From: Enterobacter sp. 10-1
GTDB lineage: Bacteria; Pseudomonadota; Gammaproteobacteria; Enterobacterales; Enterobacteriaceae
Assembly: GCA_002270295.1 (NCBI GenBank)
Contig: NISF01000004.1
Span: 62,001-126,000, forward strand
Direction: 5' to 3'
DNA length: 64,000 nt
The position numbers and the translations under genes were made by a program. The notes beneath the pieces are model-generated. The model had not been told where the DNA came from and searched no databases. It saw only the letters and a list, made by a program, of their open reading frames with translations. How positions within the stretch are numbered: the stretch's first letter is position 1; the number at the start of each line of letters is the position of its first letter. Positions 56,835 through 64,000 of this stretch are shown piece by piece.

Positions 56835-57647
56835 ATGTCAGCCAAACCCGAGATTCAGGCCCGTTATCTTCCCCAGGAACGCAAAAAGCGGATTCTAAAC
56901 ATGCTGGTCGAACAGGGGCGTGCGACGGTGGTTGATATCTCGGCGGAGCTGGCGGTTTCGGAAATGACGGTTCGCCGCGATCTGGCCGAACTGGAAACCG
57001 AAGGCAAACTCAGCCGGGTACACGGCGGCGCCGTACTGACGGAAACGGTCAGCCAGGCGATTATGGACCCGCTTCCGGCGCACTTTGATGCGCGCCTTTC
57101 ACTGCACCGTGACAGCAAGATGCGTATTGCCCGGATGGCCGCCGAGGTTGCCGGGCGCTATCAGAGTGTTGCGCTTGATATCGGTACCACTACCCTGTTT
57201 ATGGCCGAAGAACTGGTGAAGCATGAGCGCCTGAAAATCTTCACCAATAGCGTGCGTATCGCCCATGCGCTGGGGCGTTATGCGCAGGCGCCGGAAGTCT
57301 ATCTGGCAGGTGGAATGATGCGAGATGATGAGATGGCGATTGTCGGACCGTCTGCCATTGAGCAATTCCAGCAGTTCTGGTTTGATATAGCGTTTATCAG
57401 CGCGTCGGGTATTACCAGCCAGGGGATTTACGATAGCGCGCTGGATGAGACGGAAATGAAGCGGGTGCTGATCCGCCGCTCCGGCTTTAAAGTGCTGCTT
57501 TGCGATGCCGCGAAGTTCCAGCATATGTCGCTGGTGCAGGTTGCGCAGTGGCAGGATATCGACCTGCTGATCACCGACAGCGCACCGCCTGCAGTGCTGG
57601 CCACCGCCCTTGAGCTGGCGAATGTGCAGGTGATGATTGCAACCTGA
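56835..57647 (+). CDS. DeoR-family transcriptional regulator 2
   Basis: A 270-residue DeoR repressor with helix-turn-helix RKKRILNMLVEQGRATVVDI to LAVSEMTVRRDLAELETEG and VHGGAV, then the ligand domain (ALDIGTTTLFMAEELV, FTNSVRIAHALG). ATG 56835 is preferred to the GTG four codons upstream. Its stop is only eight bases before the right yedJ repeat, so it is the last gene of the inserted block. It may regulate the same sugar module as DeoR 1. Confidence 0.92.
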   Translation: MSAKPEIQARYLPQERKKRILNMLVEQGRATVVDISAELAVSEMTVRRDLAELETEGKLSRVHGGAVLTETVSQAIMDPLPAHFDARLSLHRDSKMRIARMAAEVAGRYQSVALDIGTTTLFMAEELVKHERLKIFTNSVRIAHALGRYAQAPEVYLAGGMMRDDEMAIVGPSAIEQFQQFWFDIAFISASGITSQGIYDSALDETEMKRVLIRRSGFKVLLCDAAKFQHMSLVQVAQWQDIDLLITDSAPPAVLATALELANVQVMIAT

Positions 57648-57655
57648 CTGGTAAT

Positions 57656-57822
57656 CAAGCTGCTGAGGCTGCCAAAAACGATGCAAACCGATGAAGGGAG
57701 AGATGGCGGAACACAACGCCCGCTTCCTGGTGCAGTTTATGGCGAAGCTCAGTTCGGCGCTGTAGGGCGACCCCATCGCGCTGGATGAAGCGGTTTTGCG
57801 TCGCTTTGATCCACAGGCTTAA
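57656..57822 (+). pseudogene. yedJ 3' fragment (decayed copy before dcm)
   Basis: This copy encodes the last 55 or so codons of YedJ ([11 protein letters not shown], then [17 protein letters not shown]) but is broken by a two-base deletion after GGGAGAG and by a TAG. It has no start. The intact gene is at 26.0-26.7 kb. It shows where dcm was once adjacent to yedJ. Confidence 0.9.
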
Positions 57823-57837
57823 AACTGCCTGCGCTAT
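57656..57837 (+). repeat. Right copy of yedJ 3'-end direct repeat (island boundary)
   Basis: 182 bp matching 26539-26722, with a two-base deletion and about five substitutions, one of which (CTGTAGGGC against CTGCAGGGC) adds a stop. It is a yedJ fragment without a 5' end. After it, the sequence continues directly into the dcm upstream region. Confidence 0.95.
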
Positions 57838-57878
57838 TTGTGATAATCTCTGCGAAAAGTGTCCAGCTGGTTGAGGTT

Positions 57879-59312
57879 ATGCCGCAAAATTTATCTAAGG
57901 AAAATCCCCCGTCTCTGCCGGTCACGGGCGCCGGGGAAGATGCGCAGGCGTTATTGCGCCAGCTGATGGCAATATATGATGTGAAAACGCTGGTGGCGCA
58001 GCTGGTTGCCGTCGGCGAACAGCACTGGAGCCCGGCAATACTCAAACGCGTTGCGACGGTGTCCCGGGCGGCTGGCCGCTTAGGCCGCCGGGAGCTCGCG
58101 CATCTGGCATCGCTGCTGCCGCAGCCGCCGGCTCACCATCCGAATTATGCTTTTCGCTTTGTCGATCTGTTCGCCGGTATCGGCGGCATTCGTAACGGCT
58201 TTGAAGCCATTAACGGGCAGTGCGTTTTCACCAGCGAATGGAATAAACATGCGGTGCGCACCTACAAAGCGAACTGGTATTGCGACCCAGAGCAGCATCG
58301 CTTCAACGCCGATATCCGGGATGTCACCCTCAGCCATCGTCTCGATATCAGCGATGATGAGGCCGCGCAGCATATCCGTGACACCATTCCTCAGCACGAT
58401 GTTCTGCTGGCCGGCTTTCCCTGCCAGCCTTTTTCCCTCGCCGGGGTGTCGAAGAAGAACGCGCTCGGACGCGCCCACGGCTTTGCCTGTGAGACGCAGG
58501 GCACGTTGTTTTTCGATGTCGTCAGGATTATAGCGGCGCGGCGGCCGGCAATCTTTGTTCTGGAGAATGTCAAAAACCTGAAGAGCCATGACAAGGGGCG
58601 AACGTTTAGCATTATTATGCAAACCCTCGACGAACTTGGCTATGAGGTGTCTGATGCCGGGCATAGCGGGGCGGACGATCCCAAAGTTATCGATGGCCGC
58701 AACTTCCTGCCGCAGCACCGCGAACGCATCGTGCTGGTTGGCTTTCGCCGTGACCTGCAGCTGCACGATGGGTTTACCCTGCGCGATATCTCCGCGCTTT
58801 ACCCGGCCCGGCGCCCGACGTTTGGCGATCTGCTTGAGCCGACGGTGGATGCCAAATTTATTCTTACCCCGGTGCTGTGGAAGTACCTCTATCGCTACGC
58901 GCGTAAACATCAGGCGCTGGGCAACGGTTTTGGCTACGGGTTAGTCGACCCGCGCAATCCGCATAGCGTGGCGCGCACGCTGTCGGCTCGCTACTACAAA
59001 GACGGCGCCGAAATTCTTATCGACCGCGGCTGGGATCGCCCGCTTGGCGAAAAGGACTTTGACGATCCGCAAAACCAGCAGCGCCGCCCGCGCCGGCTCA
59101 CGCCCCGCGAATGCGCGCGGCTGATGGGCTTTGAGGCCCCGCAGGGATACCGCTTCCGCATTCCCGTTTCCGATACTCAGGCGTATCGCCAGTTCGGTAA
59201 CTCGGTGGTTGTGCCGGTGTTTGCCGCAGTCGCTAAACTGCTACAGCCGCGAATTGCGCAGGCGGTGGCCCGCCGCGATCCCGAGGATGGTGCTGATGGA
59301 CGTTCACGATAA
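57879..59312 (+). CDS. dcm: Dcm, DNA cytosine-C5 methyltransferase
   Basis: A 477-residue orphan methylase that modifies the inner C of CCWGG. Motif I is [17 protein letters not shown], motif IV has the catalytic Cys182 in AGFPCQPFS, motif VI is FVLENVKNL, motif [15 protein letters not shown] and motif [15 protein letters not shown]. The sequence is very close to E. coli Dcm throughout. ATG 57879 follows TTGAGG; a GTG at 57840 is an alternative. It overlaps vsr by 17 bases, the usual dcm-vsr coupling. Confidence 0.97.
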   Translation: MPQNLSKENPPSLPVTGAGEDAQALLRQLMAIYDVKTLVAQLVAVGEQHWSPAILKRVATVSRAAGRLGRRELAHLASLLPQPPAHHPNYAFRFVDLFAGIGGIRNGFEAINGQCVFTSEWNKHAVRTYKANWYCDPEQHRFNADIRDVTLSHRLDISDDEAAQHIRDTIPQHDVLLAGFPCQPFSLAGVSKKNALGRAHGFACETQGTLFFDVVRIIAARRPAIFVLENVKNLKSHDKGRTFSIIMQTLDELGYEVSDAGHSGADDPKVIDGRNFLPQHRERIVLVGFRRDLQLHDGFTLRDISALYPARRPTFGDLLEPTVDAKFILTPVLWKYLYRYARKHQALGNGFGYGLVDPRNPHSVARTLSARYYKDGAEILIDRGWDRPLGEKDFDDPQNQQRRPRRLTPRECARLMGFEAPQGYRFRIPVSDTQAYRQFGNSVVVPVFAAVAKLLQPRIAQAVARRDPEDGADGRSR

Positions 59313-59757
59313 GGCCACCCGCAGTAAAAATATGCGCGCCATCGGCAAATTCGATACGGCGATTGAAAAACGACTGGCCGGGCTGCTCACGCAGGCCGGT
59401 TTTTCTTTTACCGCTCAGGAGGCCACGCTGCCGGGGCGCCCGGATTTTGTGGTTAATGATTACCGTTGCGCTATCTTCACCCACGGCTGTTTCTGGCATC
59501 ATCATCACTGCTACCTGTTCAAGGTGCCGGCAACCCGGACGGAGTTCTGGCTGAAAAAAATCGACGGCAACGTGGCGCGAGACCGGCGGGATGAGACGCT
59601 GCTGCTCGAACAGGGATGGCGGGTGCTGATCGTCTGGGAGTGCGCGCTACGCGGGCGGAAAAAGCTCAGTGATGAAGCGCTTAGCGAACGCCTGGAGGAG
59701 TGGATCTGCGGCGGCGGCGACCGCGCGCAGATTGATACTCAGGGGATCGGGCCGTAG
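59296..59757 (+). CDS. vsr: Vsr, very short patch repair endonuclease
   Basis: A 153-residue nickase that cuts at T:G mismatches arising from deaminated Dcm sites. Motifs are [16 protein letters not shown] at the start, [18 protein letters not shown] (catalytic Asp) and [16 protein letters not shown] (zinc and active-site His). The end QIDTQGIGP matches E. coli Vsr. It starts inside the 3' end of dcm; ATG 59287 is an alternative start. Confidence 0.97.
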   Translation: MDVHDKATRSKNMRAIGKFDTAIEKRLAGLLTQAGFSFTAQEATLPGRPDFVVNDYRCAIFTHGCFWHHHHCYLFKVPATRTEFWLKKIDGNVARDRRDETLLLEQGWRVLIVWECALRGRKKLSDEALSERLEEWICGGGDRAQIDTQGIGP

Positions 59758-59758
59758 C

Positions 59759-60670
59759 CTACTTTTCAACCTTACAGGGCGTTACTTCGCTGCGGGCGGG
59801 AAACAGATACTTGCCCAGCGTCACCAGAACTACCGCAAAAATGATGACGCCTAGCGCCGTCCACTCCGTCAGCGACAGGCTCTCTCCGGCGAACCCGGTG
59901 CCTAATAACACCGCTACTACCGGGTTAACGTAGGCATAGCTGGTGGCGACGGCGGGGGTGACGTTGCGGATCAGGTACATGTAAGCATTAATGGCAATCA
60001 GCGAGCCGAATATGGCCAGGTAGGCGACGGCAATAATGCCGGACCATGATGGCATATGGGTGAGCTTTTCGCCGGTCAGCGCCGAGGCGACCATCAGCAC
60101 AATTCCCGCCGCGAGCATTTCAATCGCGCCGGCCATCATGCCGGTCGGAAGTTCAATTCTCGAACCATACACTGAGCCAAACGCCCAGCTAATGGAACCG
60201 ATCAGAATCAGCAGCGAGCCCCAGGGGTTGCCGCTTAAATTGCCGCCGCTATTGAGCAGGATAATCCCCGCCAGGCCGATGGCAATGCCCAGCCACTCGA
60301 TTTTACGCGTGGCGATGCCGAAAAAGCGGCTAAAGCACAGGGTAAATAGCGGGACGGTGGCGACCATGACCGCCGCAATTCCTGAAGGCACGTGCTGATG
60401 CTCAGCCAGGGTGACGAAGCCGTTGCCAACGGCAAGCAGCAGGATACCGATCAGCCCCGCGTTGAGCAGCGGTCTACGCGCCGGGAGCTTGTGGCCGGTA
60501 GCCAGCAGATAGACGATCAGCAGCCCTCCGGCGGAAAGGAAGCGAATGCCGGCCATCATCAGCGGGGGCCAGCTGGCAACGCCAATGGCGATGGCAAAGT
60601 AGGTGGATCCCCAGATGATATATAGCGCAAACAGCGCCCCGATAAGCGGTAATAACTGGCGGGTAGACAT
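59759..60670 (-). CDS. yedA: YedA, EamA-family drug/metabolite exporter
   Basis: A 303-residue inner-membrane protein with ten hydrophobic segments in two EamA repeats. The first repeat begins LIGALFALYIIWGSTYFAIA; the second spans GSLLILIGSISWAFGSVYG and later NPVVAVLLGTGFAGESL. It converges with vsr, the two stops being almost back to back, as in E. coli. The exported metabolite is unknown. Confidence 0.94.
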   Translation of the reverse strand: MSTRQLLPLIGALFALYIIWGSTYFAIAIGVASWPPLMMAGIRFLSAGGLLIVYLLATGHKLPARRPLLNAGLIGILLLAVGNGFVTLAEHQHVPSGIAAVMVATVPLFTLCFSRFFGIATRKIEWLGIAIGLAGIILLNSGGNLSGNPWGSLLILIGSISWAFGSVYGSRIELPTGMMAGAIEMLAAGIVLMVASALTGEKLTHMPSWSGIIAVAYLAIFGSLIAINAYMYLIRNVTPAVATSYAYVNPVVAVLLGTGFAGESLSLTEWTALGVIIFAVVLVTLGKYLFPARSEVTPCKVEK

Positions 60671-60854
60671 ACGTCCTCACGACGGTACAAAAATAGGAAG
60701 GGGGCATATAGTAAACGTGAAAACTACCTCGCTGGCGAGCGCTTTAATTGCCCGGTGATTGTTAATTTTTTGTTGACTATTCGCTTTGCTGGGCGAGAGG
60801 CCGATTTTGCCCCATACTCTATGTTTCATAACCATAAAATGAAGGAATGGTATT
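60671..60854. promoter_or_regulatory. Divergent yedA / yedI promoter region
   Basis: About 185 bases between divergent genes. It includes an AT-rich block at 60695-60780 and GAAGGA at 60841-60846, the ribosome site of yedI. Confidence 0.5.
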
Positions 60855-61766
60855 TTGGCGGGAAGTAGTCTTTTAACCTTGTTGGACGATATTGCTACGC
60901 TGCTCGACGATATCTCCGTTATGGGTAAGCTGGCGGCGAAGAAAACGGCAGGCGTGCTTGGGGACGATCTTTCCCTCAATGCTCAGCAGGTAACCGGCGT
61001 ACGGGCGAACCGCGAACTGCCGGTAGTCTGGGGGGTGGCGAAGGGGTCCCTGGTCAATAAAGTGATCCTGGTACCGCTGGCGCTATTAATCAGCGCATTT
61101 ATTCCGTGGGCGATTACGCCGCTGCTGATGCTTGGCGGGGCCTTCCTCTGTTTTGAAGGCGTCGAAAAAGTGCTGCATAGCGTGCAGGCTCGCAAACACA
61201 AAGAGGACCCGCAGGCCCGTCAACAGCGTCTGGAGGCGCTGGCTGAACGCGACCCGCTGGCATTTGAACGCGATAAAGTGAAAGGCGCTATTCGTACCGA
61301 CTTTATTCTCTCCGCCGAAATTGTCGCGATCACCCTCGGCATCGTGGCGGATGCGCCGCTGTTAAACCAGATTCTGGTCCTTTCAGGAATTGCCATTCTG
61401 GTGACCGTTGGCGTGTACGGCCTGGTGGGAATTATCGTGAAGCTGGACGATATGGGCTACTGGCTGGTGGAGAAAGGCGGCGTGCTGGCGCAGTGGCTCG
61501 GCAAAGGTCTGCTGGCGGTGGCGCCTCGTCTGATGAAGATGCTGTCGATTGTCGGGACGCTGGCGATGTTCCTCGTCGGCGGCGGAATTGTGGTCCATGG
61601 CATTACCCCGCTGCACCATGCGGTGGAAAATCTGGCCAGCGGAATGTCCGGGTTCGCCGCTTCACTGCTGCCGACGGGCGTAAACCTGGTTTTGGGTTTC
61701 ATCATTGGCGCCGTGGTGCTGGCGGGCGTGAAAGCCGTTTCCGGACTTCGTCGCGCGGTAAAGTAA
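60855..61766 (+). CDS. yedI: YedI, DUF808-family inner-membrane protein
   Basis: A 303-residue membrane protein of the DUF808 family, function unknown. It is nearly identical to E. coli YedI in segments such as [20 protein letters not shown] and [19 protein letters not shown]. Translation probably starts at TTG 60855: GAAGGA lies nine bases upstream, and E. coli YedI begins at the same residue. Several hydrophobic segments follow ([33 protein letters not shown]). Confidence 0.93.
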   Translation: MAGSSLLTLLDDIATLLDDISVMGKLAAKKTAGVLGDDLSLNAQQVTGVRANRELPVVWGVAKGSLVNKVILVPLALLISAFIPWAITPLLMLGGAFLCFEGVEKVLHSVQARKHKEDPQARQQRLEALAERDPLAFERDKVKGAIRTDFILSAEIVAITLGIVADAPLLNQILVLSGIAILVTVGVYGLVGIIVKLDDMGYWLVEKGGVLAQWLGKGLLAVAPRLMKMLSIVGTLAMFLVGGGIVVHGITPLHHAVENLASGMSGFAASLLPTGVNLVLGFIIGAVVLAGVKAVSGLRRAVK

Positions 61767-61841
61767 ATCCGCCGGCGGTTATGCAAAATGTCGCAGCTTC
61801 GTCTAAGGTGAAACAGTTTCTCCCGGATTACGGAGCGAAAA

Positions 61842-62021
61842 ATGGTCTGGTCCATCAGCGATGAAGTGAGACGAAAAAGCGGCGGGCCGCGCATGGTTGT
61901 AACCGGTTTTGCCAATGGCATGGTTGAATGCCGTTGGTATGACGGTTATGCCGTCAAGCGCGAGGCGTTCCGTGAAGATGAATTGGTTCGTGGGGGAGGG
62001 GGAGCGGAACAGGTCTCCTGA
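61842..62021 (+). CDS. yodC: YodC, small DUF2158 protein
   Basis: A 59-residue protein, MVWSISDEVRRKSGGPRMVV, then GMVECRWYDGYAVKREAFRE and a glycine-rich end. It matches the YodC/DUF2158 family (KSGGPRM...V.CRWY), whose function is unknown. CGGAG at 61831-61835 gives the ribosome site. It lies between yedI and dgcQ, as in E. coli, and is followed by a terminator. Confidence 0.93.
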   Translation: MVWSISDEVRRKSGGPRMVVTGFANGMVECRWYDGYAVKREAFREDELVRGGGGAEQVS

Positions 62022-62028
62022 GCCCAAT

Positions 62029-62056
62029 AACGCCCGGTATATACCGGGCGTTTTGT
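62029..62056 (+). terminator. Terminator after yodC
   Basis: Perfect palindromic 12-bp arms AACGCCCGGTAT (62029-62040) and ATACCGGGCGTT (62041-62052), then TTG. Although there is no separate loop, the middle bases can open to form one. Confidence 0.85.
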
Positions 62057-62113
62057 CATGGTATGGCCTGTCTTTCCGACAGGGAGCGTTGATGATTGCA
62101 CTGCGAGAGAACG

Positions 62114-63781
62114 ATGAATAAGCCGCTGTGGGTGAGAAAACTTCGCCGCTTTTCGAGCCCTGGACATGTGGTAAATTTTTGTTTTGTTGCGGTGCTGTTC
62201 TTTTCCACGCTGCTGATATGGCGAGAAATAATGGTGCTGGAGGAGGCGTATGTCGATAACCAGCGCAACAATCTGGCAAACGTCGCCCATGAAATGGATG
62301 GCCTGCTGCAGTTTAATATCGACCGGATGATCTTTTTCCGCAACGGGATGCAGTCGGCGCTGGAAACGCCGTTAGATTTTACGATCCTGCGTAATGCCGA
62401 GCAGGAGTATATGAGCAGGCGCCATGAAGCGATCTGGTCGGTGGCGCTACACAACCGGCGTACGCTGCCGGTCTACGGCGTGTCCGATGCTTTTGTCGAC
62501 AAAGCTAATACCCTGTCCCGCGACAACCCCCTTTCCGGCAACGAGCTGATGGCCACGCTTGAGCTGGGCTATCTGCTGCGCCTGACCAATAATAACCGCG
62601 GCTTCACCGAGCGTATGCTGTATGTGTCGCGCAGCGGCTTTTTTATCAGCACGGAAACGCTAAAAAACACCGCCCAGGCGCTGGAGCGGTATAGCGATGC
62701 CACCCGCTCCCCGTGGTTTACCCGCCAGGCCCAGCGGACCAATCCCGGGCGCGGCGTGGTTTGGCAAACCTTTCCTGAGGAGGGGGCGCTGCGCGATGCC
62801 CAGGTGGTGACGGCTTCCGTACCGCTGGATTTCCGCCACTACTGGCACGGCGTGCTGGCTATGGACTTCTCCGTTCGCGAAATGAAGGCCTTTCTGGTGA
62901 GCGCGGCAAAGGGCGGGCAGGACGGCGAGTATCAGCTGTATGACAACCGGCTGAACCTGATTGCCTCTTCCGCGCCGGGAACGGTGCTCACGCTGCTCTC
63001 GCCCCGCGAGCAGGAGATGCTGAGCTACGCCTTCTCGCATGACAACGAAGGCGGCATGCGCCTGCTAACCCGCTACATCAGCTGGGAAAAACTGCATAAT
63101 TTTGATGGCGTCCTGCTGCGTATCCACACCCTGCAGGAAGGAGTCCGCGGTGAATTCGGATCGATTACCATCGCGTTGATGCTGATGTGGCTGCTCTTTA
63201 CCTCAATGCTGATAATCTCCTGGCTGGTTATTCTGCGCATGGTGCGCAATATGAGCGTGCTGCAAAAGTCGCTGGAGTGGCAAGCCTGGCACGATGCCCT
63301 AACGCGGCTGTTAAACCGCGGGGCATTGTTTGCAAGAGCTATTGCCGCGGCCGGTGAGTGCGAGCGCGGGAGGCGCCCGTTGGCGGTGATCCAGCTCGAT
63401 CTGGATTACTTCAAGCGGGTTAACGACCTGCACGGCCATCAGTCCGGCGATCGGGTGCTGTCTCTGGTCGCCGGTACGATAGCCTGCAACATCCGCGAAG
63501 GCGATCTCGCCGGGCGCGTGGGCGGGGAGGAGTTTTGCGTGGTTATGCCTGATACCACGCTGCAGGAGGCGGCTGCGATAGCGGAGCGTATCCGCATTCG
63601 CATTAACAGCCGCGAAATACTGCTCTGCGACAACACGAGCCTGCGTATCAGCGCCTCGCTGGGCGTCAGCTGCAGCGAGGATTCCGCGGAGGCTAACTTT
63701 GAAAACCTGCAGTCGATTGCCGATCGCCGGCTCTATCTTGCGAAACAGAACGGCCGAAACCAGGTCTGTTTTGCGGGATAG
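62114..63781 (+). CDS. dgcQ: DgcQ (YedQ), membrane-bound diguanylate cyclase
   Basis: A 555-residue diguanylate cyclase making c-di-GMP. It has a first membrane helix (VVNFCFVAVLFFSTLLIW), a periplasmic sensor domain of about 310 residues (CSS/Cache-like, with HNRRTLPVYGVSD), a second helix (ITIALMLMWLLFTSMLIISWLVI) and a GGDEF domain. The active site is GRVGGEEFCVV, intact, and the inhibitory RxxD (REGD) lies five residues before it. ATG 62114 follows GAGAGA. E. coli DgcQ controls cellulose synthesis and motility. Confidence 0.94.
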   Translation: MNKPLWVRKLRRFSSPGHVVNFCFVAVLFFSTLLIWREIMVLEEAYVDNQRNNLANVAHEMDGLLQFNIDRMIFFRNGMQSALETPLDFTILRNAEQEYMSRRHEAIWSVALHNRRTLPVYGVSDAFVDKANTLSRDNPLSGNELMATLELGYLLRLTNNNRGFTERMLYVSRSGFFISTETLKNTAQALERYSDATRSPWFTRQAQRTNPGRGVVWQTFPEEGALRDAQVVTASVPLDFRHYWHGVLAMDFSVREMKAFLVSAAKGGQDGEYQLYDNRLNLIASSAPGTVLTLLSPREQEMLSYAFSHDNEGGMRLLTRYISWEKLHNFDGVLLRIHTLQEGVRGEFGSITIALMLMWLLFTSMLIISWLVILRMVRNMSVLQKSLEWQAWHDALTRLLNRGALFARAIAAAGECERGRRPLAVIQLDLDYFKRVNDLHGHQSGDRVLSLVAGTIACNIREGDLAGRVGGEEFCVVMPDTTLQEAAAIAERIRIRINSREILLCDNTSLRISASLGVSCSEDSAEANFENLQSIADRRLYLAKQNGRNQVCFAG

Positions 63782-64000
63782 GCGTCCGGGTCTGGCCATC
63801 GTTATCCGGTTGCGGCGGCACGATCATCTCCTGATATGGGATTTTTCTTAAAAGAGGGGGCGGGGTTAAACGTGACTCATGGCGCAGCGATATCGACGAA
63901 GCCTTCTGCCGCCTGGGTTATTCAACGCCCTGACGTCATTGGCCACATTTCTCAATTATTTACTTCATCAATAGCTCTTGTCATACAAAATAATTGAGGA
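63782..64000. other. Window end, nothing recognised
   Basis: About 220 bases after dgcQ without a gene or clear terminator. The last 80 bases are AT-rich and may be the upstream region of a gene outside the window. Confidence 0.4.

Noticed and set aside
57840..57878. GTG start of dcm 13 codons upstream
   Set aside because: It overlaps the repeat edge and lacks a ribosome site; the ATG at 57879 has TTGAGG and gives a length close to E. coli Dcm.
57879..59757. dcm-vsr as part of a mobile restriction-modification system
   Set aside because: Sequence and order match the resident enterobacterial dcm-vsr pair and no restriction endonuclease gene is present; it is backbone.

Overview
The window reads as chromosomal DNA of a Klebsiella-like member of the Enterobacterales. 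The evidence is a backbone in E. coli-like order with diverged proteins: tRNA-Asn, mtfA, tRNA-Ser(CGA), a YedS-type porin, drpB, yedJ, then dcm, vsr, yedA, yedI, yodC and dgcQ. Two large accessory blocks interrupt this backbone.

Block 1 (about 1-22.56 kb) lies against the 3' end of the tRNA-Asn gene. A P4-type tyrosine integrase (21.1-22.4 kb) sits next to the tRNA, and the left end of the block is outside the window. It holds the end of a polar amino acid ABC transporter, a zone of decayed integrase and IS3 sequence, a MocR-type regulator divergent from an eight-gene Nit1C operon (nitrilase, radical SAM protein, GNAT, AIR-synthase-like protein, two small family proteins, flavoprotein, acyl-CoA ligase; 3.9-11.3 kb), a second zone of debris (11.3-13.0 kb: opp-type permease ends, IS3, Lrp, PhnD-like and IS256 pieces), and a bgl-type beta-glucoside operon (13.6-20.2 kb) with three separate RAT/terminator antitermination switches.

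Backbone follows from 22.56 to 26.7 kb. Block 2 (26.72-57.65 kb) separates yedJ from dcm. It is bounded by two imperfect copies (184 and 182 bp) of the yedJ 3' end. The first copy completes an intact yedJ and the second is a decayed fragment just upstream of dcm. No recombinase is visible inside.

Block 2 carries three catabolic modules. The first (29.1-37.4 kb) is an aldoxime to nitrile to amide to acid route: AraC regulator, haem aldoxime dehydratase, outer-membrane protein, amidase, cobalt-type nitrile hydratase alpha and beta, its activator, CbtB/CbtA cobalt uptake and a histidine-phosphatase-fold protein lacking both catalytic histidines. The second (38.1-47.0 kb) is a galactitol-type PTS with its own HPr, FGGY kinase, two zinc dehydrogenases, GntR regulator, class II aldolase and a SurE paralogue. 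The third (47.6-57.6 kb) is a sugar ABC transporter with a short-chain dehydrogenase, SgcQ/BtpA protein, FGGY kinase, HAD phosphatase and two DeoR regulators. A yceI/yceJ-like pair and one unrecognised gene lie near its left end.

The window ends in backbone: the Dcm methylase and Vsr endonuclease pair, the YedA exporter, YedI, YodC (59 aa) and the diguanylate cyclase DgcQ. The unusual theme is two independent nitrile-metabolising systems on two separate insertions in one chromosomal neighbourhood. All family assignments come from reading the sequence; no database search was run.
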